Part shown: in pieces, positions 26,251 through 35,805 of the stretch
Layout of the letters: each line of letters begins with the position of its first letter
Numbering within the stretch: position 1 is the first letter of the stretch
Assembly (NCBI RefSeq): GCF_030362815.1
Contig: NZ_JAUCGR010000002.1
Span: 496,001 to 560,000, forward strand
Source: Cellulomonas edaphi
GTDB lineage: Bacteria; Actinomycetota; Actinomycetes; Actinomycetales; Cellulomonadaceae
Length of the DNA: 64,000 nucleotides
Direction of reading: 5' to 3'
The notes under the pieces: model-generated
Database searches by the model: none
The model's input: the letters and a program-made list of their open reading frames with translations, nothing else
Told to the model about the DNA's origin: nothing
Program-made: the position numbers and the translations under genes

Positions 26251-27269
26251 GCACGCACGACAACTCCCACGAGCTCGAGGCGCGCGACGGGCACGCCGTG
26301 CTCGACCGCTTCGAGGACCCAGGCCACCCGGAGCACCACCCGCGCCTGGGCGACCTGGACCCGAAGGCCAACAAGAAGGCCGAGCGGCAGGTCCTGTTCC
26401 TGTTCGGCATCTCGGTGCTGGGCACCATCGGCTTCGTCGTCGCGTACTTCGCGCTGCCCCCGGGCGAGGACGCCGAGTCGATGCGGGCCTCCAACTTCGC
26501 CCTCGGTGCCGCGCTCGCGTTCGCGCTGCTGGGCATCGGCACGGGCGCCATCCACTGGGCCAAGGCCCTCATGAACGACCACGAGAAGTCCGAGGAGCGC
26601 CACCTCCAGGCCAGCGACGCGGAGACGCGTGAGGCCGCGGTCCAGGCGCTCAAGGACGGCGCGGACGACTCCGGCATCAGCCGGCGCGGCGCGCTCAAGG
26701 GCGCGGTCGTCACCGCTGTCGCGCTCTTCCCCCTCACCATCGCGCTGCCGCTGGTCGGCAACATCGGCGAGGACTGGAACGTGGGCAAGCTCAAGCACAC
26801 GCTCTGGAAGAAGGGCACCAAGCTGGCGCGCGACCCCTCCGGTCGCCCCATCAAGGCCTCCGACGTCACCATCGGCTCGGTGTTCCACGTCATCCCCGAG
26901 ACGCTCGAGGATGCCGAGCACCCCCTCGACGAGAAGGCCAAGGCCGTCGTGCTGCTGGTCCGCCTGGACCCGCGCGACATCAAGTCGGAGCAGGGCGAGG
27001 GCTGGTCGTACGACGGCATCGTCGCGTTCTCCAAGATCTGCACCCACGTGGGCTGCCCCGTGGCGCTGTACGAGCAGCAGACGCACCACCTGCTGTGCCC
27101 GTGCCACCAGTCCACCTTCGACGTGTCCGACGGCGCCCGCGTCGTGTTCGGGCCCGCCAAGCGCCCACTGCCCCAGCTGCCGATCACGGTCGACGACGAG
27201 GGCTACCTCATCGCGCAGAGCGACTTTCACGAGCCGGTCGGCCCGAGCTTCTGGGAGCGTGAGAAGTGA
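26247..27269 (+). CDS. qcrA: Rieske iron-sulfur subunit of cytochrome bc1
   Basis: A 340-aa protein with two N-terminal TM helices, then a Tat-type twin-arginine motif (ISRRGALKG) just before a third TM helix, as in actinobacterial Rieske proteins that need both Sec and Tat routes. The C-terminal Rieske domain has CTHVGC (Cys265, His267) and CPCHQS (Cys284 region) ligands for the 2Fe-2S cluster. It starts at a GTG overlapping qcrC and ends overlapping qcrB, each by four bases. Confidence 0.94.
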   Translation: MSTHDNSHELEARDGHAVLDRFEDPGHPEHHPRLGDLDPKANKKAERQVLFLFGISVLGTIGFVVAYFALPPGEDAESMRASNFALGAALAFALLGIGTGAIHWAKALMNDHEKSEERHLQASDAETREAAVQALKDGADDSGISRRGALKGAVVTAVALFPLTIALPLVGNIGEDWNVGKLKHTLWKKGTKLARDPSGRPIKASDVTIGSVFHVIPETLEDAEHPLDEKAKAVVLLVRLDPRDIKSEQGEGWSYDGIVAFSKICTHVGCPVALYEQQTHHLLCPCHQSTFDVSDGARVVFGPAKRPLPQLPITVDDEGYLIAQSDFHEPVGPSFWEREK

Positions 27270-29017
27270 GTACCACCACCAAGGCACCCAACACCACGTC
27301 GGCCCCGACACCCCTCGGTCGGGCGGCCGCCGGCACCGCGGACTACCTCGACCAGCGCACCGGCCTCGGCGTCGCGGTCAAGACGTTCGCTCGCAAGATC
27401 TTCCCCGACCACTGGTCGTTCCTGCTCGGTGAGATCGCGCTGTTCAGCTTCGTCACGATCCTGATCTCCGGCGTGTTCCTCACGATGTTCTTCGTCCCGA
27501 GCATGGCGGAGACGCACTACTCCGGCCCGTGGGACTCCCTCAACGGCGTGGAGATGTCCGAGGCGTTCTCCTCGACGCTCCGCCTCTCGTTCGAGGTCCG
27601 TGGCGGTCTGCTGATGCGGCAGATCCACCACTGGGCGGCGCTGATCTTCATGGCCTCGATCGTCACGCACATGATGCGCGTCTTCTTCACCGGCGCGTTC
27701 CGCAAGCCTCGCGAGCTCAACTGGGTGGTCGGCTTCACGCTGCTGATCCTGGGCCTGCTCGCCGGCTTCTCCGGCTACTCGCTCCCCGACGACGTGCTGT
27801 CCGGCAACGGTCTGCGGATCACCGACGGCGTCATCAAGGCCGTCCCGATCATCGGCTCGTACGCCTCGTACTTCGTGTTCGGCGGCGAGTTCCCGGGTCA
27901 GGACCTGATCCCGCGCCTGTTCACGGTGCACGTGCTGCTCGTCCCCGCGCTGATCCTCGCGCTCATCGGCCTGCACCTGCTGTTCGTCGTGCTGCACAAG
28001 CACACGCAGTACCCGGGCTCGGGACGCAAGGACACCAACGTCGTCGGCTTCCCGCTCTTCCCCATCTACGTGGCGAAGGCCGGTGGCTACTTCTTCACCG
28101 TGTTCGGCGTGATCGCGCTCATGGCCGCGACCATGTCGATCAACCCCGTGTGGAACTACGGGCCGTACGACCCCTCCCCCGTCTCGGCCGGCGCGCAGCC
28201 GGACTGGTACATGCTGTTCCTCGAGGGCTCGCTGCGACTCATGCCGGGCGGCGCGGAGTTCGTGACGTGGGGCGGCTACACCGTCAGTCTCAACGTGATC
28301 ATCCCGGCGATGATCGTGCCGGGCATCCTGTTCACGCTGCTCGCGATCTACCCGTTCGTCGAGGCCGCCGTCACCGGCGACAAGCGCGAGCACCACGTGC
28401 TCGACCGACCCCGCAACCGGCCCTTCCGGACCGCGTTCGGCGTCTCGCTCCTGGTGGCGTTCTTCATCCTGGTGCTCGCGGGGTCCAACGACCTGATCGC
28501 GACGCACTTCCACCTGTCGATCAACGACATCACGTGGGCGTTCCGGGTGCTCCTCTTCGTGGGCCCCTGGCTCGCGTTCGTCATCACCAAGCGCATCTGC
28601 CTCGGCCTGCAGCGCAAGGACCGCGAGCTTGTGCTGCACGGCCACGAGACGGGCCGCATCGTGCGGTTCGCCAGCGGTGAGTACATCGAGGTGCACAAGC
28701 CGCTGGACGCCCACGAGCGCTGGCTGCGGGTGCAGCACGACAACATCCGGCCTCTGGAGATCGAGCCCGCGGAGGACGCCCGTGGCGTGCGCCGCAAGGG
28801 CTACCAGCTCGACCGGATGCGGCAGCGCATCTCGCAGGTCTTCTACGAGGACCGGGTCGAGCCCGTGACGCCCGCCGAGCTGGCGGCGTCGCACTCGCAC
28901 GGCGAGCACGACGCGATCGAGTCCCACGCGGCCGAGCCCGCCCAGGTGGGCGGTGGCCACCACCTCGTCGAACCAGAGGGTGAGACGACGGCCGACGGGC
29001 GGAACAGCCCGGCCTGA
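27266..29017 (+). CDS. qcrB: Cytochrome b subunit of cytochrome bc1
   Basis: A 583-aa cytochrome b with eight TM helices carrying two b hemes and the quinol sites. Recognisable parts are IHHWAALIFMASIVTHMMRVFF (heme His pair), GYSLPDDVLSG (Qo region) and PDWYMLFLEGSLRLMP. A C-terminal extension of about 130 residues beyond the last helix, typical of Actinobacteria, ends His/Glu-rich. The GTG overlaps the qcrA stop. It works with the aa3 oxidase (ctaCDEF) as a supercomplex. Confidence 0.95.
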   Translation: MSTTTKAPNTTSAPTPLGRAAAGTADYLDQRTGLGVAVKTFARKIFPDHWSFLLGEIALFSFVTILISGVFLTMFFVPSMAETHYSGPWDSLNGVEMSEAFSSTLRLSFEVRGGLLMRQIHHWAALIFMASIVTHMMRVFFTGAFRKPRELNWVVGFTLLILGLLAGFSGYSLPDDVLSGNGLRITDGVIKAVPIIGSYASYFVFGGEFPGQDLIPRLFTVHVLLVPALILALIGLHLLFVVLHKHTQYPGSGRKDTNVVGFPLFPIYVAKAGGYFFTVFGVIALMAATMSINPVWNYGPYDPSPVSAGAQPDWYMLFLEGSLRLMPGGAEFVTWGGYTVSLNVIIPAMIVPGILFTLLAIYPFVEAAVTGDKREHHVLDRPRNRPFRTAFGVSLLVAFFILVLAGSNDLIATHFHLSINDITWAFRVLLFVGPWLAFVITKRICLGLQRKDRELVLHGHETGRIVRFASGEYIEVHKPLDAHERWLRVQHDNIRPLEIEPAEDARGVRRKGYQLDRMRQRISQVFYEDRVEPVTPAELAASHSHGEHDAIESHAAEPAQVGGGHHLVEPEGETTADGRNSPA

Positions 29018-29032
29018 GCAAGAGTTGGATGA

Positions 29033-29065
29033 GTCGGGCGGCTCGCCGTAGCGGCGGGCCGCCCG
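29033..29065 (+). terminator. Terminator of the ctaE-qcrCAB unit
   Basis: 15-bp stem TCGGGCGGCTCGCCG/CGGCGGGCCGCCCGA, one G-U pair, 3-nt loop, 15 bases past the qcrB stop. Confidence 0.85.
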
Positions 29066-29135
29066 AACTCGTCAGTGGATGTCCCGCGGGCCCTGTCCAG
29101 GGGCCCGCAACCAACCGCAGGAGAGGTATTCACGC

Positions 29136-29765
29136 ATGGCTGACTACACGCTTCCGGACCTGGCCTACGACTACGCCGCCCTGGAGCCGCACATCTCCGG
29201 CCGGATCATGGAGCTGCACCACGACAAGCACCATGCGGCGTACGTGACCGGCGCGAACACCGCCTTGGAGAAGCTCGCCGAGGCGCGCGAGAAGGACGAC
29301 TTCGCCGCCGTCAACCTGCACGAGAAGAACCTCGCCTTCAACCTCGGCGGCCACGTGAACCACTCGGCGTTCTGGGCCAACCTCTCCCCCGAGGGCGGCG
29401 ACCGCCCCGAGGGCGAGCTCGCGGCCGCGATCGACGAGAACTTCGGCTCCTTCGAGGCGTTCCAGAAGCACTTCGCCGCCAACGCGCTCGGCATCCAGGG
29501 CTCGGGCTGGTCGATCCTCGCGTGGGACTCGATCGGCTCCAAGCTCGTGATCGTCCAGCTCTACGACCAGCAGAGCAACATCGCGCTCGGCCTCGTGCCG
29601 ATCGTGCTGCTGGACATGTGGGAGCACGCGTTCTACCTCGACTACGTCAACGTCAAGGCGGACTACGTCAAGGCGTGGTGGAACATCGTCAACTGGTCGG
29701 ACGCCGCCGCGCGCTTCGACCGCGCGCGGACGCAGACGTCCGGCCTCATCGTCGCCGCGCTCTGA
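29136..29765 (+). CDS. sodA: Superoxide dismutase (Fe/Mn family)
   Basis: A 209-aa Fe/Mn superoxide dismutase. Metal ligands are in [12 protein letters not shown] (first His), [10 protein letters not shown] (second His) and [11 protein letters not shown] (Asp and His). Gln in GIQGSGW favours Mn, though metal use is not settled by this. Strong SD AGGAGAGG precedes the ATG at 29136. It is cytosolic, with no signal peptide. Its place between the bc1 and oxidase gene clusters, a superoxide-generating pathway, is suggestive. Confidence 0.95.
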   Translation: MADYTLPDLAYDYAALEPHISGRIMELHHDKHHAAYVTGANTALEKLAEAREKDDFAAVNLHEKNLAFNLGGHVNHSAFWANLSPEGGDRPEGELAAAIDENFGSFEAFQKHFAANALGIQGSGWSILAWDSIGSKLVIVQLYDQQSNIALGLVPIVLLDMWEHAFYLDYVNVKADYVKAWWNIVNWSDAAARFDRARTQTSGLIVAAL

Positions 29766-29783
29766 CACGGCACTGACGGCCCC

Positions 29784-29821
29784 GAGGGCCGGCGCGCGGG
29801 ACACCCCGCGAGCCGGCCCTC
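29784..29821 (+). terminator. Terminator of sodA
   Basis: Stem GAGGGCCGGC/GCCGGCCCTC extended by CGCGGG/CCCGCG after single-base offsets, 4-nt loop, 18 bases after the stop. Confidence 0.85.
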
Positions 29822-29920
29822 TGCTGTCTCCTCACACACACGCCACCGTCGGTCTTGCTCTGCCCCACGGTCAGCCCGCACGCGCGGCGGCCTGACCCAG
29901 CGCACAAGCGCACCCTCGCC

Positions 29921-30840
29921 GGCCGCGGGTCGCGCGCTCCGAGCGCGCGTGGAGTGCGGCCCGCGCTCGTGCCGCGCCACCCGCGGTCGGCTCAGGGGCG
30001 AGTGCGCGGCCGACGCCCGACGACTGCGGGTCGCGCGGTCCGAGCGCGCGTGGCGCGCGGCCCGCGCTCGCGCCGCACCACCCGCGGTCGGCGCAGGGGC
30101 GAGTGCGCGGCCGACGCCCGACGACTGCGGGTCGCGCGGTCCGAGCGCGCGTGGCGCGCGGCCCGCGCTCGCGCCGCACCGCCCGCGGTCGGCGCAGAAT
30201 GAGGGTGCGCGGCCGGCGCCAGTCGGCCGCTGGTCGCGGGTCCGGGCGCGCTGCCCGCGTGCCGGCGGACCGCGGTCGGCGCGCGGCCGGTTGCTCGGCT
30301 CACGCCAGCCGACCGCTAATCGCGCGGCGTACGGCCGCCGACCGCTAATCGCGCGGCGTACGGCAGCCGACCGCTAATCGCGCGACGTACGCCGGCCGAC
30401 CGCTAGTCGCGCGGTCCGAGCGCGCGTCGCGCGCGGCCCGCGCTGGTGCCGCATGACGCGCGGTCGGCGCCGAGCAGTGCACGACAGACGCCAGTCGACC
30501 GCCGGTTGCACGTCGGCGCAGGGCGCGGCAGGCCCGCCGAGCGCCAGTCGACCGCTGGTCGCGCGGCCCGAGCGCGGGTGGCGCGCGGCCCGCGCTCGGG
30601 CCGGATGACCCGCGCTCGACCCAGAGGGTGGGTGCGCGCAGACGACGATCGGCCGCGGGCCGTCCCGTCCGAGCGGGCGCGGCGCGCAGCTGGCGCTCGT
30701 GCCCGATGACGCGCGGTCGGCTCACGGATGGGTGCGCGGCGCATGCCCGTCGACCGCGGGTCGCGCGGTCCGAGCGCGCGTGGCGCGCAGCCCGCGGTCG
30801 TGCCGTGTGACCCGCGGTCGGCGCAGGGCGTGGGTGCCCG
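29921..30840. repeat. Array of diverged 101-bp tandem repeats, non-coding
   Basis: Anchor CCGCGGTCGG or close variants occur at 29981, 30082, 30183, then (shifted) 30270 and 30458, then 30610, 30711 and 30812; within each run the period is exactly 101 bp. Each unit holds a GC-rich hairpin, perfect in one copy (GGCCCGAGCGCGGG/CCCGCGCTCGGGCC near 30567-30604). 101 is not a multiple of three, so no frame repeats and the long overlapping open frames here on both strands are not genes. A 29-bp sub-array interrupts it. This fills most of the 1.1-kb gap between sodA and ctaF. Confidence 0.85.
30308..30417. repeat. 29-bp tandem sub-array
   Basis: Four contiguous 29-bp units: GACCGCTAAT at 30311, 30340 and 30369, and GACCGCTAGT at 30398. 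There are no spacers, so it is not a CRISPR. Each unit resembles the segment (GACTGCGGGTCGCGCGG) of the 101-bp unit and seems to be a local expansion of it. Confidence 0.85.
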
Positions 30841-30934
30841 CGCCTCACAAGGGAGCCGACGGCTGCGAGGGCCGGGCGCCGCGAGGGCGAGGTGCATCGG
30901 GACCAGCTTGGCCGCGGAGCGTGCGCAGACGCAC

Positions 30935-30966
30935 GAAGGCCCTCACCGCGTGCGGTGAGGGCCTTC
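30935..30966 (-). terminator. Terminator of the ctaCDF operon
   Basis: Perfect 15-bp stem GAAGGCCCTCACCGC/GCGGTGAGGGCCTTC with a 2-base apparent loop, 12 bases beyond the ctaF stop. Confidence 0.88.
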
Positions 30967-30977
30967 GGGAGCGCGGG

Positions 30978-31376
30978 TCAGTGCGCGTGCTGTCCGCGGG
31001 AGAACTCGAACACCCAGCCGACCAGGGCGATCAGGCCGAGCACCACGCCGATGCCGGTGAGCCAGAAGCCGACGGCCATGCCGAGGAACGCGACAGCGGC
31101 CGCGACACCGATCGCCAGCGGCCACCAGCTCCAGGGTGCGTACACGCCCTGGTCGCCGGCGCCCTGCTCGATCTCGCCATGCTCGTCGTCCTCGGGACGG
31201 GCGTCGATCCGCCGCGACAGCAGCGCGAAGTAGGCACCGATCATGCCCACCATGCCGCCGACCAGCGGGATCCCGAGCATGCCGACGGGCTCACCGTCGC
31301 TCCAGACGGCGTAGATCAGCCCGACCGGGATGAAGAACAGCACGCCGTAGAGGAAGAGCTTGGTCTCGAGCTTCAC
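30978..31376 (-). CDS. ctaF: Cytochrome c oxidase subunit IV (actinobacterial)
   Basis: A 132-aa small subunit with four TM helices: two N-terminal, a charged loop ([20 protein letters not shown]), then [19 protein letters not shown] and a last helix. The pattern and the YAPWSWWPL segment match CtaF of the aa3 oxidase. The GTG start overlaps the ctaD stop (GTGA). Confidence 0.9.
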   Translation of the reverse strand: MKLETKLFLYGVLFFIPVGLIYAVWSDGEPVGMLGIPLVGGMVGMIGAYFALLSRRIDARPEDDEHGEIEQGAGDQGVYAPWSWWPLAIGVAAAVAFLGMAVGFWLTGIGVVLGLIALVGWVFEFSRGQHAH

Positions 31377-33199
31377 TTGTCGCCCTCCTCGTCGGACTGC
31401 GCGGCCGGGCGGTCAGACGGTCGGTCCTCGATGATCGTCGTGCTCGACTGCTCCGACTCGCCGGTGCCGTTGATCACGCGCTCCTGGGCCACCTCGGTCT
31501 CACCGACGCGGTCGGCCTCCCAGTCCAGCGGACCGGGGTTCGGCTCGACGAAGTCCATGGCGGCGACCTCGGGGTGGTGCAGGTCGAACGCCGGACGCTC
31601 CGAGCGGATGCGCGGCAGCGACACAAAGTTGTGCCGCGGCGGCGGGCAGCTCGTGGCCCACTCGAGCGAGGCGCCGTAGCCCCACGGGTCGTCCACCTGG
31701 ACCAGCGGCGCGTTGCGCCACGTGGTGTAGACGTTCCACAGGAACGGCAGCGTCGAGGCCGCCAGGATGAAGGCGCCCACCGTGGAGAGCTGGTTCATCC
31801 AGGTGAAACCCTCGGCCGGCGAGTAGTCCGCGTAGCGGCGCGGGAAGCCGATGACACCCAGCCAGTGCTGGATGAGGAACGTGGTGTGGAAGCCGATGAA
31901 CAGCAGCCAGAAGTGCCACTTGCCGAGCCGCTCGTCGAGCATCCGGCCGGTCATCTTGGGCCACCAGAAGTAGAAGCCCGCGAACATCGCGAACACGACG
32001 GTGCCGAACACCACGTAGTGGAAGTGCGCCACCACGAAGTAGGAGTCCGAGAGCTGGAAGTCGAGCGCCGGGCTGGACAGGATGATCCCGGTCAGGCCGC
32101 CGAACAGGAACGTGACCAGGAAGCCGATCGTCCACAGCATCGGCGTCTCGAACGTGAGCTTGCCGCGCCACATCGTGCCGATCCAGTTGAAGAACTTCAC
32201 ACCGGTCGGCACCGCGATGAGCATCGTCATGAAGGCGAAGAACGGCAGCAGCACCGAGCCCGTGACGTACATGTGGTGCGCCCACACCGTGACGGACAGC
32301 GCGGCGATCGCGATGGTCGCGTACACCAGACCCTTGTAGCCGAAGATCGGCTTGCGGCTGAACACCGGCAGGATCTCGGTGATGATGCCGAAGAACGGCA
32401 GGGCGATGATGTAGACCTCGGGGTGCCCGAAGAACCAGAACAGGTGCTGCCAGAGGATGGCGCCCCCGTTCTCCGGGTTGAACACCTGGGCGCCGAGCCT
32501 GCGGTCGGCGCCGAGCGCGAACAGTGCGGCGGCCAGGGGCGGGAACGCCATGAGCACCAGCAGCGACGTCACCAGGGTGTTCCAGGTGAAGATCGGCATG
32601 CGGAACATCGTCATGCCGGGCGCGCGCATCGTCACGATCGTGGTGATGAAGTTGACCGCACCCAGGATGGTGCCGAAGCCGGCGAGCGCGAGACCGAACA
32701 CCCAGAGGTCACCGCCGAGTCCCGGCGAGTACACGGTGTTGGACAGCGGCGCGTACGCGAACCAGCCGAACGAGGCGGCGCCCTGCGGCGTCAGGAACCC
32801 GGCCGCGGCGATCAGGCCGCCGAAGAAGAACAGCCAGTACGCGAACATGTTCAGTCGCGGGAACGCCACGTCGGGCGCACCGATCTGCAGCGGCATGATC
32901 ACGTTGGCGAAGCCGGCGAACAGGGGCGTCGCGAACAGCAGCAGCATGATCGTGCCGTGCATGGTGAACGCCTGGTTGTACTGCTCCTTGGACTGGAACA
33001 CGTCCATGCCGGGCGTGAACAGCTCGGCGCGGATCAGCAGCGCGAGGATGCCTCCCACGGCGAACCACACGAACGACGTGATCAGGTACATGTACCCGAT
33101 GGTCTTGTGGTCGGTGGAGGTGATCCACTTGATGACCGTGCGACCCAACCGCTGGCGCGAGGGCGCCAGCCCGGGGATCGTCTCGGCGGCGTACGCCAT
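31373..33199 (-). CDS. ctaD: Cytochrome c oxidase subunit I
   Basis: A 608-aa catalytic subunit with 12 TM helices plus a C-terminal cytosolic tail of about 75 residues rich in Glu/Ser/Asp. The heme a and heme-copper ligands are in [15 protein letters not shown] (low-spin His), [16 protein letters not shown] (CuB His cross-linked to Tyr), HHMYVTGS (CuB His pair) and HFHYVVFGT (heme His pair). ATG 33199 overlaps the ctaC stop by one base; a GTG one codon upstream (33202) is equally possible with AGGAAGG before it. Confidence 0.95.
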   Translation of the reverse strand: MAYAAETIPGLAPSRQRLGRTVIKWITSTDHKTIGYMYLITSFVWFAVGGILALLIRAELFTPGMDVFQSKEQYNQAFTMHGTIMLLLFATPLFAGFANVIMPLQIGAPDVAFPRLNMFAYWLFFFGGLIAAAGFLTPQGAASFGWFAYAPLSNTVYSPGLGGDLWVFGLALAGFGTILGAVNFITTIVTMRAPGMTMFRMPIFTWNTLVTSLLVLMAFPPLAAALFALGADRRLGAQVFNPENGGAILWQHLFWFFGHPEVYIIALPFFGIITEILPVFSRKPIFGYKGLVYATIAIAALSVTVWAHHMYVTGSVLLPFFAFMTMLIAVPTGVKFFNWIGTMWRGKLTFETPMLWTIGFLVTFLFGGLTGIILSSPALDFQLSDSYFVVAHFHYVVFGTVVFAMFAGFYFWWPKMTGRMLDERLGKWHFWLLFIGFHTTFLIQHWLGVIGFPRRYADYSPAEGFTWMNQLSTVGAFILAASTLPFLWNVYTTWRNAPLVQVDDPWGYGASLEWATSCPPPRHNFVSLPRIRSERPAFDLHHPEVAAMDFVEPNPGPLDWEADRVGETEVAQERVINGTGESEQSSTTIIEDRPSDRPAAQSDEEGDK

Positions 33200-34092
33200 C
33201 ACTCGTTGCCTTCCTGCGTGGCGCTCTCAAGGTCCTGCTGGCGGCTGTACTCGAGTCCGAGCGAGCCCTCCTGCCCCTTCGCCTTGAGCTCCGCGATGTG
33301 CTTGTCGTAGTCGGCACGCGAGACGACGTTGACGTTGAACAGCATCGACGAGTGGTACTCGCCGCACAGCTCCGCGCACTTGCCCTCGTAGTTGCCGATG
33401 ACCTTGGGCGTGAGCTGGAACGTGTTGGTCTTGCCCGGGATCATGTCCATCTTGTAGAGGAAGGACGGGATCCAGAACGAGTGGATGACGTCACGCGACT
33501 CGAGCGTGAAGCGCGTGCTCTCGTCGACCGGCAACCACAGCGTCACCTGGTCCTTGAGCTGGCCGGTGCCGGCGCTGCCCACGTCTTGCGCGTGCTGGCC
33601 CGTCTCGTACGCGTCGTCGTCGAGGTAGTTGAAGTCCCAGCTCCACTGCTTGCCGATGACCTCGACGTGGTTCTGGGCCTCCGTGGAGGTGTCCTGGATC
33701 GCCGTCACGTCGCGGTTCGTGTAGTAGAAGAGCACGCCGACCATGACGATCGGCAGCACCACGTACATGAACTCGAGCGGCACGTGGTAGCGCAGCTGCA
33801 CCGGCAGGACGTTGTCGTCCTTGCGCTTGCGGTAGACCGCGACGCACCAGAGCATCAGGCCCCACGTGATGAGGCCGACGATGAGGGCGGCGATCCACGA
33901 GCCGACCCAGAGGTTGACGATGCGACCCGTCTGGTCCGTGATCTCGTTGTCGGAGTTGCCAGGCAGCCAGCCGCGCTGCACCTCGGCGGAGCATCCGCTG
34001 AGGGCGACCGCGACGACGGCTGCCAGACCGGCCAACTTCCAGGCCGGGCGCCGCTTCCGGCGTGGCTGTTCCGGGTGCTTTTCCGGGCGCAC
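33199..34092 (-). CDS. ctaC: Cytochrome c oxidase subunit II (CuA, lipoprotein)
   Basis: A 297-aa subunit with an N-terminal lipoprotein signal (VVAVALSGC, Cys34), two TM helices (about 62-83 and 103-122) and an extracellular cupredoxin domain. The CuA centre residues are in [13 protein letters not shown] plus the upstream His of VIHSFWIP. First gene of the leftward ctaCDF operon. GTG start at 34092 with GAGAGG 6 nt upstream. The 232 bp to the divergent gene at 34325 must hold both promoters; I see no clear motif. Confidence 0.95.
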   Translation of the reverse strand: MRPEKHPEQPRRKRRPAWKLAGLAAVVAVALSGCSAEVQRGWLPGNSDNEITDQTGRIVNLWVGSWIAALIVGLITWGLMLWCVAVYRKRKDDNVLPVQLRYHVPLEFMYVVLPIVMVGVLFYYTNRDVTAIQDTSTEAQNHVEVIGKQWSWDFNYLDDDAYETGQHAQDVGSAGTGQLKDQVTLWLPVDESTRFTLESRDVIHSFWIPSFLYKMDMIPGKTNTFQLTPKVIGNYEGKCAELCGEYHSSMLFNVNVVSRADYDKHIAELKAKGQEGSLGLEYSRQQDLESATQEGNE

Positions 34093-34324
34093 TGGGGACC
34101 TCTCACTCGCGTCCCGTGGACCGACCGCCTAGGGCAGGCAGCCGTCACCCGGGACCTACGTCCTCGACCCGTGCAGCCTAGCGCGCCGACCACGCGGTTT
34201 CGCTCCGGCGACACCAGATGGCGACGCGGTGTCAGCACCATCACACGGGCCCGCGGGCGGCTGGCGGACGCTCGCGGCGGGCGCTCGGGCGTCGTGGTGC
34301 GGCCCGGCGGGCTAGCGTGCCTTC

Positions 34325-35527
34325 GTGAGCATCCCGACCGGCGGCCCGGCGATCCGGCCCGATGTGACCGACGCCACTGCGGGCGACGCGCCCGCGGCCC
34401 GCGTCTTCCTCGACGCGGGCGGTCGCGCTCCCCTGCTTCCCGAGGCGCGAGCGGCCTTCGTCGAGGCTCTCGACCAGGGCTGGGCGGACCCCAGGCGCCT
34501 GCACTCCGAGGGCCGCCGGGCACGCATGCTGCTCGACGGCGCCCGCGAGGCGATCGCCGCCGTCGTCGGCGCCCGGACCGAGGAGGTCGACCTGGCGCCC
34601 TCGCACGTGGCCGCTCTGCACGGCGCCGTGCGGACGGTCGCGCGGGGCCGGCGGCGTGCCGGGTCCGGCATCGTGGTCGGAGCCGTGGAGCGCGCCGCCG
34701 TCCTCAATGCGGCGCAGTTCGTGGCCGGGGAGGCCCGCGTCGTCGTCCCCGTGGACGCCCAGGGCCGGGTGGACCTCGACGGGTTCCGCTCCGCGGTCGC
34801 GGCGCCCGGCGTGGCGGTCGCCGCGCTGCAGCACGCCAACGGCGAGGTGGGCACCCTCCAACCGGTGGACGAGGTCCACGACGCCGCGCGCGCCGCGGGT
34901 GTCCCCCTGCTCGTCGACGCCGGCTCCAGCCTCGGCCACGTCGCGGTCGGGCCGAGCTGGGACCTGCTCGCGGGCGACGCCGGCGACTGGGGCGGCCCCG
35001 GCGGCATCGGCCTGCTGGTCACGCGGCGGGGCGTGCGCCGGTCGCCCGACGGGCCCGAGGACGAGGACCGGTGGTTCCCGGGTGGCGTCAGCGTCCCGGC
35101 CGCGCTCGCCGCGGCGGTCGCCCTCCAGGTGAGCGAGCAGCGGCGCACGACCGAGGCGGCGAGCCTCGCGGCTCTCGTCGACGGGATCCGAGCGCGCGTC
35201 GCCGCCGACGTGCCGGACGTCGACGTGGTGGGCGATCCCCAGCTGCGCCTGCCGCACGTCGTGACGTTCTCGTGCCTGTACGTGGACGGCGAGGCGCTCG
35301 TGACGGCGCTCGACGCGGAGGGCTTCGCCGTCGGCTCCGGCTCGGCCTGCACCTCGAGCGCGCTCGAGCCGAGCCACGTGCTGGCCGCGATGGGCGTGCT
35401 CACACACGGGAACGTGCGCCTCGCGCTTCCTCCCGGCACCACGGAGGCCGGTGTGGACGCGTTCCTGTCCGCCCTCCCCCGGCTGGTCGCCGGCGTGCGC
35501 TCCGCCCTCGGGGTCCAGGGGCTGTGA
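34325..35527 (+). CDS. NifS/IscS-like aminotransferase-fold protein lacking the PLP lysine
   Basis: A 400-aa homologue of class V cysteine desulfurases. The C-terminal active-site loop is intact (GSGSACTSSALEPSHVL, Cys342), as is NGEVGTLQP. The PLP-binding positions are lost: SAHK is replaced by DAGD (Asp221 in place of Lys), the stacking His region EHxAVL reads ERAAVL, and the whole protein contains no lysine at all. It cannot form the usual internal aldimine, so standard desulfurase activity is not expected. It overlaps the tusA-like gene (GTGA), implying they act together in sulfur transfer. It could instead be a scaffold or persulfide carrier. GTG start 34325. Confidence 0.8.
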   Translation: MSIPTGGPAIRPDVTDATAGDAPAARVFLDAGGRAPLLPEARAAFVEALDQGWADPRRLHSEGRRARMLLDGAREAIAAVVGARTEEVDLAPSHVAALHGAVRTVARGRRRAGSGIVVGAVERAAVLNAAQFVAGEARVVVPVDAQGRVDLDGFRSAVAAPGVAVAALQHANGEVGTLQPVDEVHDAARAAGVPLLVDAGSSLGHVAVGPSWDLLAGDAGDWGGPGGIGLLVTRRGVRRSPDGPEDEDRWFPGGVSVPAALAAAVALQVSEQRRTTEAASLAALVDGIRARVAADVPDVDVVGDPQLRLPHVVTFSCLYVDGEALVTALDAEGFAVGSGSACTSSALEPSHVLAAMGVLTHGNVRLALPPGTTEAGVDAFLSALPRLVAGVRSALGVQGL

Positions 35528-35775
35528 GCGATCCCGTCGTCGTCGATGCCCGCGGCCTGCGCTGCCCGGCGCCGGTGATCCGGCTCGCGCGCGCGGCTCG
35601 CGCCGCGTCGGCGGGGACACGCATCACCGTGCTCGCCACCGACCCGGCCGCCGTGCACGACGTCCCCGCCTGGGCACGGATGCGCGGCCACGCGATGGTG
35701 TCCAGCACTGCCGAAGATGGCGAGTACGCCCTCACCGTCGAGGTCGCGGAGACGGACGAAGGCCCGGTCCCCTGA
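35524..35775 (+). CDS. TusA/SirA-family sulfur carrier protein
   Basis: An 83-aa TusA-fold protein. The motif LRCPAPVI near the N-terminus gives Cys14 of CPxP, the persulfide-carrying residue. The family accepts sulfur from cysteine desulfurases and hands it to tRNA thiolation or molybdopterin enzymes. It is translationally coupled to the NifS-like gene upstream. It also contains no lysine. Which acceptor it serves is unknown. Confidence 0.85.
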   Translation: MSDPVVVDARGLRCPAPVIRLARAARAASAGTRITVLATDPAAVHDVPAWARMRGHAMVSSTAEDGEYALTVEVAETDEGPVP

Positions 35776-35792
35776 GGGGAACCGGGCCTTCG
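35757..35792. terminator. Bidirectional terminator between tusA-like and hesB genes
   Basis: Stem CGAAGGCCCGGT-CCCC / GGGG-A-ACCGGGCCTTCG with one bulge; it overlaps the last codons of the tusA-like gene. Confidence 0.8.
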
Positions 35793-35805
35793 AGGTCCAG
35801 ACGCG

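Noticed and set aside
30308..30417. Possible CRISPR array from 29-bp units
   Set aside because: The units are contiguous with no unique spacers, and no cas genes are in the window.
29840..30960. Many overlapping open frames (60-330 aa) on both strands between sodA and ctaF
   Set aside because: They are Arg/Ala-rich, switch frame with every 101-bp unit, have no ribosome sites and no recognisable domains; they come from the high-GC repeat.
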